From NCBI RefSeq assembly GCF_001476905.1, contig NZ_LDTE01000010.1, positions 62,001-126,000 of the forward strand: a stretch of 64,000 nucleotides of DNA. Direction: 5' to 3'. This stretch comes from Sphingomonas sanguinis (lineage in GTDB: Bacteria; Pseudomonadota; Alphaproteobacteria; Sphingomonadales; Sphingomonadaceae). The stretch's first letter is position 1. Each line of letters begins with the position of its first letter. A program made the position numbers and the translations under genes. The notes beneath the pieces were generated by a model that worked only from the letters and a program-made list of their open reading frames with translations, was not told the origin of the DNA and did not search any database. Below are positions 25,961 to 34,323 of this stretch, in pieces.

Positions 25961-26490
25961 GGGGCGATCCATTCCGATTCGGTGGCGATGGCGTGGAGCG
26001 GCACGTCCCAGTCATCGGGTTTGAGCTCTGCGACCTCCTGCACCCCCCATGCGATGCCGATGCGCCAGGCATCGGGATGGGCGGCGAAGGCGCGGTCGTA
26101 ATGGCCTGCGCCTTGGCCCAGCCGGTTGCCGTGCCGGTCGAAGCCGACCAGCGGCGTCAGGATGATGTCGGGCGTGCATTCGGGGGCGTCGGGATCGGGC
26201 TGATGCAGGCCGAACGCGCCCACCTGCAATTGCTGGCCATCGGCCCAGCGCAGGAAGCGGATCGGGCTTGCCCGGTCGACGACATGGGGCAGGGCGATCG
26301 TCGCCCCCGCATGGAGCGCCGCCTCCACCCACAACGCCGGGTCCGCCTCGGCCCCGAGCGGGCGATACGCTGCGACGATCTGTCCGGGCAGCAGGCGGTC
26401 CAGAAAGGGGCGTGCGACCGGCAACAGGCCGGGGCCATGCGCATCCCGTATGGCGCGCATCCGGGCGCGGAGGGCGCGTTTGTCGATCAT
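25957..26490 (-). CDS. ygfA: 5-formyltetrahydrofolate cyclo-ligase
   Basis: A 177-residue enzyme converting 5-formyl-THF to 5,10-methenyl-THF with ATP in folate one-carbon metabolism. Family features are the basic N-terminus MIDKRALRARMRAIRD, VAAYRPLGAEADP, the central ILTPLVGFDRHGNRLGQGAG with the phosphate-binding HGNRLGQGAGHYDR loop, and C-terminal DVPLHAIATES. ATG 26490 starts the conserved N-terminus. It lies downstream of zapA and the putative 6S RNA, the same order as zapA-ssrS-ygfA in E. coli. Confidence 0.92.
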   Translation of the reverse strand: MIDKRALRARMRAIRDAHGPGLLPVARPFLDRLLPGQIVAAYRPLGAEADPALWVEAALHAGATIALPHVVDRASPIRFLRWADGQQLQVGAFGLHQPDPDAPECTPDIILTPLVGFDRHGNRLGQGAGHYDRAFAAHPDAWRIGIAWGVQEVAELKPDDWDVPLHAIATESEWIAP

Positions 26491-26539
26491 GTTGGAAAGG
26501 GGCGGGTGGCGGGACCGCCGTGGCCGTGTGCCGTAATAT

Positions 26540-26692
26540 CCACTGACGCCCAATACGTCAGGTGGGGACCATGTGCGTCGGACCAGAGTCCGGGCAGGGA
26601 CAGCCCCCTTGGATGAAGAATAGCCTCAGGGATTATCGTGGCTCGTACCGGGCAGAACCCGCCGCCAACCCATGTAGGCGAGGGCTCCGCGT
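26540..26692 (-). ncRNA. ssrS: probable 6S RNA
   Basis: A structured, non-coding stretch of about 150 bases between zapA and ygfA, the classic place of ssrS. On the minus strand it has CGGG/CCCG around TTCTG, CGGAC/GTCCG around TCTG, and a 3' hairpin TGACG/CGTCA around TATTGGG with CCAC/GTGG outside. Between them lie AT-richer bases (CACGATAATCCCTGAGGC) that could be part of the open bubble. 6S RNA mimics an open promoter and binds sigma-70 RNA polymerase. Exact ends are guesses. The call rests on synteny and structure, not on a covariance-model search. Confidence 0.55.
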
Positions 26693-26695
26693 TAC

Positions 26696-27001
26696 TCAAG
26701 GGCGGCTTTCCTCATCCAGTGCATCGGCCAGCGCCTCCAGCTGCTCGGCGATCCGGGCCAGCGCGGCCTCGGTGACCGCCGATCCCGCCGGGGGGCGGCG
26801 CTCGGCTTCTTCCAGCGCATCGGCGAGCATCAGCGCGACGAACAGCAGCGCCCGCTCGCCATTATGGCCGCCCGAGGCACGCAGGGCCGCCGGCCAGCGC
26901 TGGTCCAGCATCTGGCCCAGCATGCGCACACGCGCTTCGCCGCCGTCCTGACACGCCACCCGGTGCGGGCGGTCGCCGACCATGATCGTGACCTCGGCCA
27001 T
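26696..27001 (-). CDS. zapA: cell division protein ZapA
   Basis: A 101-residue protein that bundles FtsZ filaments at the Z-ring. It starts MAEVTIMVGDRPHRVACQDG, the ZapA N-terminal head, followed by LGQMLDQRWP and the helical core (ERALLFVALMLADALEEAER), then a C-terminal coiled coil. The ATG at 27001 is joined to the upstream small gene by TGATG. The probable 6S RNA and the cyclo-ligase follow, as in many proteobacteria. Confidence 0.9.
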   Translation of the reverse strand: MAEVTIMVGDRPHRVACQDGGEARVRMLGQMLDQRWPAALRASGGHNGERALLFVALMLADALEEAERRPPAGSAVTEAALARIAEQLEALADALDEESRP

Positions 27002-27198
27002 CAGGCGGCGCTCCCCCGGCTGATGACGTCGTCCAACGCGGTCACCGCCTCGGCCATGCGCGCCTTCAGGGCGGCGTGACGGCGGGCGAGCGCGTCTTCC
27101 TTCGCCGCGCGGGTTCGGATCGCGCGTTCGATCCGGGCGATGGCGCGGTCGATCCGCTCGACCGAGGAAAGGGCGTCGTCGGCAATGGGTTCGGACAT
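27001..27198 (-). CDS. small coiled-coil protein upstream of zapA
   Basis: A 65-residue, highly charged helical protein (VERIDRAIARIERAIRTRAA, then ALARRHAALKARMAEAVTAL) with heptad-like spacing. Alphaproteobacterial zapA genes are often preceded by such a protein (DUF4164-like). Its stop overlaps the zapA start (TGATG), so they are coupled. A role in division with ZapA is inferred from this link only. Confidence 0.7.
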   Translation of the reverse strand: MSEPIADDALSSVERIDRAIARIERAIRTRAAKEDALARRHAALKARMAEAVTALDDVISRGSAA

Positions 27199-27265
27199 GA
27201 AATCGGCTTAGCAGGCTGACATATCGCGGCAACCCGGAATTGGACGGTTCGGCGCGTCGCGGCGG

Positions 27266-27333
27266 TTGACAGCGAACCGATCGCCTCCGAAAGGCGTGGC
27301 GCTGACGATGGAATCGCAATCTGCGATTTCCAT
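27266..27333 (+). promoter_or_regulatory. gap upstream region: -35 element and near-palindrome
   Basis: TTGACA lies at 27266-27271, but the bases 17 downstream (GAAAGG) are a poor -10. ATGGAATCGCA (27308-27318) and TGCGATTTCCAT (27322-27333) form an inverted repeat with one extra T and a 3-base centre, 57 bases before the gap start. It could be an operator or an mRNA hairpin. Confidence 0.4.
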
Positions 27334-27389
27334 CCTACCGGGGCGGTGTCGTCCAAGGCACGGCCGATATGAGACAGGAGCTTGCTGGC

Positions 27390-28400
27390 ATGACGGTCAA
27401 GGTTGCAATCAACGGTTTCGGCCGCATCGGTCGACTGGTCGCCCGTGCGATCCTCGAGCGGGGTGGTGACGCGCTGGAGCTGGTCGCGATCAACGATCTC
27501 GCCGACGCCAAGTCGAACGCTTGGCTGTTCAGCCGCGACAGCATCCATGGCCGCTATCCGGGTGAAGTCTCGGCCGAGGGCAACGACATCGTGATCGACG
27601 GCAAGCGCATCCGCGTCACCGCCGAGCGTGATCCGGCGAACCTGCCGCACAAGGAACTGGGTGTCGACCTGGTCCTGGAGTGCACTGGCTTCTTCACCGA
27701 CAAGGCGTCGTGCGAAAAGCATATCGCCGCGGGTGCCAAGAAGGTGCTGATCTCGGCGCCGGGCAAGAATGTCGACCTGACCGTCGTGTACGGCGTCAAC
27801 CATGACAAGCTGACCGCCGACCACACCATCGTGTCGAACGCCTCGTGCACCACCAACTGTCTGGCGCCGGTCGCCAAGGTGCTGAACGACGCGATCGGCA
27901 TCGAGCGCGGCCTGATGACCACGGTCCACGCCTATACCAACGACCAGAAGATCCTCGACCAGATCCACCCCGACCTGCGCCGCGCCCGCGCCGCCGCCAT
28001 GTCGATGATCCCGACCACCACGGGCGCTGCCCGCGCGGTGGGTGAGGTTCTGCCGGAACTGAAGGGCAAGCTGGACGGCTCGGCCATCCGCGTGCCGACC
28101 CCGGACGTCAGCCTGGTCGACCTGACCTTCACGCCCGCGCGTGACACGACCAAGGAAGAGGTCAACGCGATCCTGAAGGCGGCATCGGAGAGCGAGGCGC
28201 TGAAGGGCGTGCTGGTCTACACCGACGAGCCGCTGGTCTCGATCGACCTGATGCACTCGCCGCAGTCCTCGACCGTCGACAGCCTGGAGACGGCGGTGAT
28301 CGACGGCAAGCTGGTGCGCGTCGTGTCCTGGTACGACAATGAATGGGGCTTCTCGAACCGCATGGTCGACACCGCGACCGCGATGGCGAAGTTCCTCTGA
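27390..28400 (+). CDS. gap: type I glyceraldehyde-3-phosphate dehydrogenase
   Basis: A 336-residue NAD-dependent enzyme oxidising glyceraldehyde-3-phosphate to 1,3-bisphosphoglycerate. It has the Rossmann start [14 protein letters not shown], the catalytic Cys153 in SNASCTTNC, the matching His region ([10 protein letters not shown]) and C-terminal [13 protein letters not shown]. Length is normal. The ATG at 27390 has AGGAG eleven bases upstream; an earlier ATG (27369) gives an extra seven residues. The MOSC gene starts within the stop (TGATG), and pgk follows that, so all three form one operon. Confidence 0.97.
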   Translation: MTVKVAINGFGRIGRLVARAILERGGDALELVAINDLADAKSNAWLFSRDSIHGRYPGEVSAEGNDIVIDGKRIRVTAERDPANLPHKELGVDLVLECTGFFTDKASCEKHIAAGAKKVLISAPGKNVDLTVVYGVNHDKLTADHTIVSNASCTTNCLAPVAKVLNDAIGIERGLMTTVHAYTNDQKILDQIHPDLRRARAAAMSMIPTTTGAARAVGEVLPELKGKLDGSAIRVPTPDVSLVDLTFTPARDTTKEEVNAILKAASESEALKGVLVYTDEPLVSIDLMHSPQSSTVDSLETAVIDGKLVRVVSWYDNEWGFSNRMVDTATAMAKFL

Positions 28401-28876
28401 TGACGACGGCGCGGGCGATGACCGGGCGTCTGGCCGGCATCGCCCGCCATGCCGTGCCGAAGGGGCCGATGGAGGTGATCGACACCGCCATCGTCACCCT
28501 GGACGGCGGGGTGGAAGGCGATGTGCGCGGGCGCGTGAAGCCCGGCGGCCGCGGGCGTCGACAGGTCACGCTGATCGAGCGAGCCGACTGGGACGCCGCG
28601 CTGGCCGAGATCGGCCGTGACATCCCCTGGCAGGAGCGCCGGGCGAACCTGCTGGTCGAGGATTTCGACCTTCCCCAAATTCCGGGCACCCGCTTACGCG
28701 TCGGGCCCGTCCTTCTGGAAATCACCATCGAATGCGATCCGTGCCACCGCATGGACGCGATCGCCGACGGATTGCAGGCGGCCCTCAAGTCCGACTGGCG
28801 CGGCGGCGTATGCACCCGCGTGATCGAGGGCGGCACGATCCGCATCGGCGATAACATCAGGATCGAGGAATCATGA
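28400..28876 (+). CDS. MOSC domain protein inserted between gap and pgk
   Basis: A 158-residue MOSC-domain protein. It has the typical start [20 protein letters not shown], the GGVEGD motif and the conserved cysteine region [12 protein letters not shown] (Cys112, Cys115). MOSC domains occur in molybdenum-cofactor sulfurases and in mARC/YiiM-type proteins that reduce N-hydroxylated compounds. A stand-alone domain like this has no firm function. TGATG joins it to gap and ATGA joins it to pgk, so it is translated as part of the glycolytic operon. Confidence 0.85.
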   Translation: MTTARAMTGRLAGIARHAVPKGPMEVIDTAIVTLDGGVEGDVRGRVKPGGRGRRQVTLIERADWDAALAEIGRDIPWQERRANLLVEDFDLPQIPGTRLRVGPVLLEITIECDPCHRMDAIADGLQAALKSDWRGGVCTRVIEGGTIRIGDNIRIEES

Positions 28877-30072
28877 CCAAGGCCTTCAAGACGCTCGACG
28901 ATATGGGCGATGTCCAGGGCAAGCGCGTGTTGGTCCGCGAGGATCTGAACGTGCCGATGGCCGATGGCCGCGTGACGGACCACACCCGCCTGCGCGCGAC
29001 GATCGCGACGGTGACCGAACTGGCTGACAAGGGCGCGATCGTCCTGATCCTGGCCCATTTCGGCCGCCCCAAGGGGCAGCGCAACCCCGAATTCTCGCTG
29101 GCGATGCTGACCCAGCCGTACAGCGACGTGCTGGGCCGCCCGGTGCGTTTCATCGACGACGTGGCGGGCGAGGCAGCGGAGACCGCGGTCGCGACGCTCA
29201 ACCCCGGCGATATCGCGATTTTGGAAAACACGCGCTTCCATGCGGGTGAGGAAAAGAACGACGCCGAATTGGCGGCGCAGATCGCCAAGCTGGGCGACCT
29301 CTATGTCAACGACGCCTTCTCGGCCGCGCACCGCGCGCACGTTTCGACCGAGGGTCTGGCTCGCGTCCTCCCGGCGTTTGCCGGCCGGGCGATGGAGGCC
29401 GAACTCGACGCGCTGGAAAAGGCGCTGGGCAATCCCGAGCATCCGGTCGCGGCGGTGGTCGGCGGCGCCAAGGTCTCGACCAAGCTCGCGGTTCTCAAGC
29501 ATCTGGTCGGCAAGGTCGATCACCTCATCATCGGCGGCGGCATGGCCAACACCTTCCTGGCCGCGCGCGGGGTCGATGTGGGCAAGTCGCTGTGCGAGCA
29601 TGACCTGGCCGGCACCGCCGAGGAGATTCTCGACGCGGCCGACAAGGCGGGCTGCACCGTGCATCTGCCGTATGACGTCGTCGTCGCCAAGGAGTTCAAG
29701 CCGAACCCCGAAACCCGCACCGTCAACGTCCACGAAGTCGCCGCCGACGAGATGATCCTCGACCTCGGCCCCAATGCCGTCGAGGCGCTGGGCGACGTAT
29801 TGAAGAACTGCCGCACGCTGGTTTGGAACGGTCCGCTCGGCGCGTTCGAGACGCCGCCCTTCGACATGGCGACCGTCGCGCTCGCCAAGACGGCGGCGGC
29901 GCTGACCCAGGACGGCAGCCTCGTTTCGGTCGCCGGTGGTGGCGATACCGTCGCTGCGCTGAACCAGGCGGGCGTCGGCACGCAGTTCACCTTCGTTTCG
30001 ACGGCGGGGGGCGCGTTCCTCGAATGGATGGAAGGGCAGGACCTGCCCGGCGTCGCGGCACTGACGGCCTGA
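28873..30072 (+). CDS. pgk: phosphoglycerate kinase
   Basis: A 399-residue enzyme making ATP and 3-phosphoglycerate from 1,3-bisphosphoglycerate. It has the N-terminal substrate motif [20 protein letters not shown], the basic-patch Arg in [10 protein letters not shown], and the nucleotide-binding [13 protein letters not shown] and [13 protein letters not shown]. Length is normal. Its ATG overlaps the MOSC stop by ATGA. A strong terminator follows 28 bases after the stop. Confidence 0.97.
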   Translation: MTKAFKTLDDMGDVQGKRVLVREDLNVPMADGRVTDHTRLRATIATVTELADKGAIVLILAHFGRPKGQRNPEFSLAMLTQPYSDVLGRPVRFIDDVAGEAAETAVATLNPGDIAILENTRFHAGEEKNDAELAAQIAKLGDLYVNDAFSAAHRAHVSTEGLARVLPAFAGRAMEAELDALEKALGNPEHPVAAVVGGAKVSTKLAVLKHLVGKVDHLIIGGGMANTFLAARGVDVGKSLCEHDLAGTAEEILDAADKAGCTVHLPYDVVVAKEFKPNPETRTVNVHEVAADEMILDLGPNAVEALGDVLKNCRTLVWNGPLGAFETPPFDMATVALAKTAAALTQDGSLVSVAGGGDTVAALNQAGVGTQFTFVSTAGGAFLEWMEGQDLPGVAALTA

Positions 30073-30099
30073 CGGTCGAGCCACTCGGCATGACGATCA

Positions 30100-30131
30100 C
30101 CCCGTCGCCTACCCGGGCGGCGGGGTTTTTT
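30100..30131 (+). terminator. intrinsic terminator of the gap-pgk operon
   Basis: CCCCGTCGCC (30100-30109) pairs with GGCGGCGGGG (30116-30125), one T-G pair, followed by TTTTTT (30126-30131). Confidence 0.9.
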
Positions 30132-30187
30132 CTTGGGCGTCGCAATTGGTCAGACAGCCGCTTGATCCGCCGCGCCAGACTTGCTAG

Positions 30188-30203
30188 GTTAAACGCGTTA
30201 AAC
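30188..30203 (+). promoter_or_regulatory. direct repeats upstream of the antitoxin gene
   Basis: GTTAAAC at 30188-30194 is repeated at 30197-30203, nine bases apart, directly before the ribosome site GAAGGAAG. Ribbon-helix-helix antitoxins usually bind short repeats at their own promoter, so this is a candidate autoregulatory operator. Confidence 0.45.
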
Positions 30204-30216
30204 GAAGGAAGTGGCA

Positions 30217-30447
30217 ATGCTCGGCGTCCGTCTCGACACCGAATTGGAAGAGCGGCTGGCCGCCGTCGCGCGCACGCAGGGGCGCAGCAAGAGCGACATC
30301 GCGCGCGAAGCGGTGCGTCGCTATGTCGACCTGCATGACGAGGCCTATCGCCGCGAGGCGCGCCGCCAGTCGACCCGCGCGTCGAAGCGTGACACGCCGG
30401 AGGACTTCGCCTTCTGGAACGCGCTGGCCAAGAAGGGTGACGCATGA
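30217..30447 (+). CDS. CopG/ribbon-helix-helix antitoxin
   Basis: A 76-residue protein with the ribbon-helix-helix pattern LGVRLDTELEERLAAVARTQ, then GRSKSDIAREAVRRYVDLHD, followed by an Arg-rich, probably flexible tail that would bind the toxin. ATG 30217 has GAAGGAA six bases upstream. The toxin gene starts within its stop (ATGA). The pair sits between pgk and the aldolase gene after a terminator, as a separate small cassette. The antitoxin should neutralise the MazF-like toxin and repress the operon. Confidence 0.85.
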   Translation: MLGVRLDTELEERLAAVARTQGRSKSDIAREAVRRYVDLHDEAYRREARRQSTRASKRDTPEDFAFWNALAKKGDA

Positions 30448-30770
30448 CGATCGCCCATGCCGCCATCGTGCTGGCCACGAACGGGGAGGGGGGCGACCAC
30501 CGCCCGTTCCTGGTCGTTCAGTCGGACCTTTATAACGAGACGCATAACACCATCACCGTCTGCCCGATGACCTCGGTCGTCGGCGGCGAGGCGCTGTTCC
30601 GTGTCGCCTTTTCTCCGCGCGAGCATACCGGCCTGACCGTCGAGTGCGAGGTGCAGGTGGACAAGATCCTGTCCATCCCCCGCAATCATATCGTCAAAGT
30701 CATCGGCCATGCTTCGCCCACCCGGATGGAGCAGGTCGATCAGGCGCTGCGCCGCTGGCTGATGCTCTGA
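30444..30770 (+). CDS. MazF/PemK-type toxin
   Basis: A 108-residue protein of the CcdB/PemK/MazF fold. It has GDHRPFLVVQSDLYNETHNTITVCPMTSV near the N-terminus (read as RPFLVVQSDLYN, then NTITVCPMTS), a central VECEVQVDKILSIPRNHI and C-terminal VDQALRRWLML. MazF-type toxins cut mRNA at short sites. The usual pattern, in which an Arg of RPxLVV and a Thr/Ser of the P-x-T-S strand lie at the active site, is kept. The start overlaps the antitoxin stop (ATGA). Cleavage specificity cannot be read from sequence. Confidence 0.85.
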   Translation: MTIAHAAIVLATNGEGGDHRPFLVVQSDLYNETHNTITVCPMTSVVGGEALFRVAFSPREHTGLTVECEVQVDKILSIPRNHIVKVIGHASPTRMEQVDQALRRWLML

Positions 30771-30803
30771 TCTTTTTACAGCCCGACACCAATCTGGAGA
30801 GAC

Positions 30804-31715
30804 ATGATGACCCCGACCGTAAAGGCCATTCTCGACAAGTATGAAGGTACGCCCGCCGCGGTGAAGGCGAACCTGGCCCGCATCCTGATGCAGGGCAAGC
30901 TGGGCGGCACCGGCAAGGTCATCATCCTGCCGGTCGACCAGGGTTTCGAGCACGGCCCGGCGCGCAGCTTTGCGGTCAATCCGCCCGCCTATGACCCGCA
31001 TTACCATTTTCAGTTGGCGATCGACGCCGGGCTGTCGGCCTATGCCGCGCCGCTGGGCATGCTGGAGGCCGGGGCCGACACCTTCGCAGGCCAGATCCCG
31101 ACCATTCTGAAGATCAACAGCTCGAATAGCTGGGGCACCTCGATCACCCAGGCCGTGACGGGCAGCGTGCAGGATGCGGTACGGCTGGGCTGCGCGGCGA
31201 TCGGCTTTACCATCTATCCGGGCTCGGACGGCATTTTCGACGCGATGGACCAGATCGCCATCCTGTCGGCCGAAGCGCGCGAGGCGGGTCTCGCCACCGT
31301 CATCTGGAGCTATCCGCGTGGTGGCAAGCTGTCCAAGGACGGCGAGCTGGCGCTCGACGTCGGTGCCTATGCCGCGCACATGGCCGCGCTGCTCGGCGCA
31401 CATATCATCAAGGTGAAGCTGCCGACCGATCATATCGAACAGGCCGAAGCGAAGTCGGCCTATGAGGGCACCGATTGGTCCAACCAGGCCGACCGGGTGC
31501 GCCACGTCGTCCAGTCGAGCTTCGCGGGCCGCCGGATCGTCGTCTTCTCCGGCGGCGCGGCCAAGGGCGCCGATGCCGTCTATCAGGACGCCCGCGACAT
31601 TCGCGATGGTGGCGGCAATGGCTCGATCATCGGCCGCAATACCTTCCAGCGTCCGCGCGACGAGGCGCTGGCGATGCTCGATAAGCTGATCGCGATCTAC
31701 AAGAACGAGGAATAA
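30804..31715 (+). CDS. fbaB: class I fructose-bisphosphate aldolase (DhnA type)
   Basis: A 303-residue Schiff-base aldolase of the archaeal/DhnA type, splitting fructose-1,6-bisphosphate to DHAP and glyceraldehyde-3-phosphate. Visible features are ILPVDQGFEHGP, the presumed Schiff-base Lys203 in GAHIIKVKLP, and the phosphate-binding VVFSGGAAKG and GGNGSIIGRN. GGAGAG precedes ATG 30804; a second ATG follows directly. It continues the glycolytic block after the toxin-antitoxin cassette and is followed by a 13-bp hairpin. Confidence 0.93.
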   Translation: MMTPTVKAILDKYEGTPAAVKANLARILMQGKLGGTGKVIILPVDQGFEHGPARSFAVNPPAYDPHYHFQLAIDAGLSAYAAPLGMLEAGADTFAGQIPTILKINSSNSWGTSITQAVTGSVQDAVRLGCAAIGFTIYPGSDGIFDAMDQIAILSAEAREAGLATVIWSYPRGGKLSKDGELALDVGAYAAHMAALLGAHIIKVKLPTDHIEQAEAKSAYEGTDWSNQADRVRHVVQSSFAGRRIVVFSGGAAKGADAVYQDARDIRDGGGNGSIIGRNTFQRPRDEALAMLDKLIAIYKNEE

Positions 31716-31730
31716 GTTCTTGCTAGGCTT

Positions 31731-31760
31731 GGGCGTTCCGGTTGGGGAACCGGGACGCCC
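31731..31760 (+). terminator. hairpin after the aldolase gene
   Basis: GGGCGTTCCGGTT (31731-31743) pairs with AACCGGGACGCCC (31748-31760) around a GGGG loop, 13 pairs with one T-G. No T-run follows, so it may need Rho or act as an attenuator before thiE. Confidence 0.6.
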
Positions 31761-31818
31761 ATTCCGCACCGGCACCGCATAGGTGACGGACGCCGCGTCA
31801 GGCGCTAGGGGAAGGGCC

Positions 31819-32505
31819 ATGACGCTTGAAGACGATCCCCTGGGGCCCCTCGATCCGCAATTCGCCGACGCCTTTGTGCGCGACATGCGGCGCCCCCCCT
31901 GCCAGCTTTACCTGATCTCGCCGCTCGACGTGACCGGTGGCTTCGCCGACCGTCTGGCGCGCGCGCTGGATGCCGGGCCGGTCGCGGCCTTCCAGTTCCG
32001 CGTCAAGGACATGGACCAGCACGCCGCCGCCAAGCTGGCCGAGCCGCTCCAGCGTATCTGTGCCGACCGCGACGTGGCGTTCATCGTCAATGACAGCATC
32101 AGCCTGGCCAAGCGGCTGGGCGCGGACGGCGTGCATCTGGGGCAAGACGACGGCGATGCGCGCGAGGCCCGCGACGTGCTCGGCCCGACGGTGCAGATCG
32201 GCGTGACCTGTCACGACAGCCGCCACCTCGCCATGCAGGCGGGCGAAAGCGGCGCGGACTATGTGGCGTTCGGTGCCTTCTATCCGACCACGACCAAGGA
32301 CACCCAGCATCGGCCCGAGCCGGTGATCCTATCCTGGTGGTCGACCCTGTTCGAGTTGCCCTGCGTCGCGATCGGCGGCATCACGCCCGACAATGCCGCG
32401 CCGTTGGTGAAGGCGGGGGCGGACTTCCTGGCGGTGTCGGCTGGCGTGTGGAATGGCGACGAAGCCACGGCGGTGAAGGCCTTTGCCGAGATTTTGAAGA
32501 ACTGA
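31819..32505 (+). CDS. thiE: thiamine phosphate synthase
   Basis: A 228-residue TIM-barrel enzyme joining HMP-pyrophosphate and thiazole phosphate to thiamine phosphate. Family motifs are [18 protein letters not shown], the pyrophosphate site [20 protein letters not shown] with [11 protein letters not shown], and [20 protein letters not shown] just before ATG 31819 sets the start; a GTG at 31783 lacks such a site. No TPP riboswitch was recognised upstream. It is not clustered with other thi genes here. Confidence 0.9.
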   Translation: MTLEDDPLGPLDPQFADAFVRDMRRPPCQLYLISPLDVTGGFADRLARALDAGPVAAFQFRVKDMDQHAAAKLAEPLQRICADRDVAFIVNDSISLAKRLGADGVHLGQDDGDAREARDVLGPTVQIGVTCHDSRHLAMQAGESGADYVAFGAFYPTTTKDTQHRPEPVILSWWSTLFELPCVAIGGITPDNAAPLVKAGADFLAVSAGVWNGDEATAVKAFAEILKN

Positions 32506-32615
32506 TTTCCATCGCCCCATCCCGTTGCCGGCGGCGCCAACCCGTTGCGCATCGGAAACAAGCGCCGTTGCCTGCGTTTATCAACCAGGTACGAACGGCG
32601 TAAAGGATGGGGCGC

Positions 32616-33641
32616 ATGAAGAAGCTGGCGATCGCGATGGGCGGCGGAGTGGCACTGGCACTGGTGGCCGTCGCCACCCATCCGACGCCCGCCCCCGCGC
32701 AGGAGGTCAAGCCGATCGATCGCAGCGAAATCGACCCTAGCGTGATGCATGTTCAGGTGATCCTGGACCATCTGGCCTTCTCGCCGGGGGTGATCGACGG
32801 GCGGCGTGGCATGTCGCTGACCGCCGCGCTCAAGGGCTTTCAGGAGGCGCGCGGCCTGCCGGTGACCGGTGAGCCGGACAGCGCGACGCTGAAGGCGCTG
32901 TATCCCTATCGTGGCTGGCGTCCGACCAAGACGGTGGTGATCGACCAGAAGACGGTCGACGGCCCCTATACCAACCCACTGCCCAAGGACCCGCCGGAGC
33001 AGGCCAAGCTGCCGCGCCTGGGCTATCGCGACGCCTGGGAAGCGCTGGGCGAGCGTTTCCATACCACGCCTGCCATCCTCGCCGCGCTCAATCCGGGTGC
33101 GCAGGTGAAGGTCGGCCAGCGGCTGGTCGTGCCCAACTCGCTACCCACGTCGCGCGCTTACCCGGATGTCTTTCCGGCGGACTGGAAGGCGACGCTGAAC
33201 AGCCTGAACGTCGATGCGCGCCAGCCGCGCGGCGAGAAGATCGTCGTCGACAAGTCGGATTCCGTGCTGCGTGTGTTGGACGGGCAGGGCAAGCTGGTCG
33301 CGCAGTTCCAGGCGACGATGGGGTCGGAGCATGATCCGCTGCCCATCGGTACGTGGAAAATCTATGGCGCGGACTATAATCCGCAATTTCACTACAACCC
33401 CGCCTTGTTCTGGGATGCCGACAAGGGGGATCGCAAGGCGATGCTGCCGCCGGGTCCCAACGGACCGGTCGGGGTGATCTGGATCGACCTGTCCAAGCCG
33501 CATTACGGCATCCACGGGACGCCTAGTCCCGAGACGATCGGGCGGGCCGAGAGCCATGGCTGCATCCGCCTGACCAACTGGGATGCTGCACGGCTGTCGT
33601 TGATGGTGAAGCCCGGCACGCAGGCGGTGTTCCAGGAATGA
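32616..33641 (+). CDS. L,D-transpeptidase (YkuD) with peptidoglycan-binding domain
   Basis: A 341-residue exported protein (signal MKKLAIAMGGGVALALVAVA). Residues 40-95 look like a PG_binding_1 domain (VQVILDHLAFSPGVIDGRRG), followed by a possible LysM-like part (LGERFHTTPAILAALNPGAQ) and a YkuD domain with the catalytic SHGCIRLTNWD (Cys316). Such enzymes form 3-3 cross-links in peptidoglycan or attach proteins to it in the periplasm. The start is ATG 32616 with AAGGATGGGG upstream; ATG 32607 is the alternative. The M23 peptidase gene overlaps by ATGA, suggesting paired wall-remodelling functions. Confidence 0.9.
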   Translation: MKKLAIAMGGGVALALVAVATHPTPAPAQEVKPIDRSEIDPSVMHVQVILDHLAFSPGVIDGRRGMSLTAALKGFQEARGLPVTGEPDSATLKALYPYRGWRPTKTVVIDQKTVDGPYTNPLPKDPPEQAKLPRLGYRDAWEALGERFHTTPAILAALNPGAQVKVGQRLVVPNSLPTSRAYPDVFPADWKATLNSLNVDARQPRGEKIVVDKSDSVLRVLDGQGKLVAQFQATMGSEHDPLPIGTWKIYGADYNPQFHYNPALFWDADKGDRKAMLPPGPNGPVGVIWIDLSKPHYGIHGTPSPETIGRAESHGCIRLTNWDAARLSLMVKPGTQAVFQE

Positions 33642-34249
33642 GGAAGGCGAGGGGGACGGGGCCCTTGTCGCGCTTCGGCTGGGTGATGCTGGGCGCGATC
33701 GTCGTGGTGGTCGGCGGCTTCGTGTCGATGTTGTCCTTCGGGACGGGCGGCGTGGTCGTGCCGATGGCTCCGGCACCCAAGACGCCGGGCGTCGCGGGGA
33801 GCTCCGCGTCCCTCGTCATGCCGGTGGCGGGCTATCCCGTGGCGAAGTTGCACCGCGACTGGGGCGACCCGCGCGAGGGTGGCAAGCGGCAGCATCAAGG
33901 GTTGGACATCATGGCCCCGGCCGGAACCCCGGTGGTCGCGGCCTTTGGGGGCACGATCGAGAAGCTGTTCGATAGCGAACGCGGCGGCCATACGCTCTAT
34001 ATCCGCTCGCCGGATCAGCGCTGGAGCCTCTATTATGCGCATCTTCAGGGGTACGCGCCGGGGCTGGCGGAAGGGCAGCGGGTTCGCCAGGGTCAGGTCG
34101 TCGGTTATGTCGGCGACAGCGGCAATGCGGGGCCGGGCAACACCCATCTACATTTCGCCGTCCACTGGATGCGGGCCGGTGACGGCTGGTATCAGGGTGA
34201 GCCGGTCGACCCCTATCCGCTGCTTGCCGGAAAGACCGCTTCGCGTTAA
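33638..34249 (+). CDS. M23 family metallopeptidase (LytM domain)
   Basis: A 203-residue protein with an N-terminal membrane anchor (about 14-33) and a C-terminal M23 domain. The zinc ligands are visible: His86 and Asp90 in KRQHQGLDIMAPAG and His172 in NTHLHFAVHW. M23 enzymes cut peptidoglycan cross-links, often Gly- or D-Ala-containing peptides. All ligands are present, so it should be active. Translation is coupled to the L,D-transpeptidase through ATGA. Confidence 0.9.
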   Translation: MRKARGTGPLSRFGWVMLGAIVVVVGGFVSMLSFGTGGVVVPMAPAPKTPGVAGSSASLVMPVAGYPVAKLHRDWGDPREGGKRQHQGLDIMAPAGTPVVAAFGGTIEKLFDSERGGHTLYIRSPDQRWSLYYAHLQGYAPGLAEGQRVRQGQVVGYVGDSGNAGPGNTHLHFAVHWMRAGDGWYQGEPVDPYPLLAGKTASR

Positions 34250-34323
34250 AGCGGCCGACACAGGAGGCCGGGCCGCGTGTGTCGCGCCGGTGTCCTTCGC
34301 TCTTTCCAGCAGGTTGAAGACCC

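Noticed and set aside
31716..31818. Possible TPP riboswitch ahead of thiE
   Set aside because: The only structure is the 13-bp aldolase hairpin; the conserved TPP-riboswitch core was not recognised.
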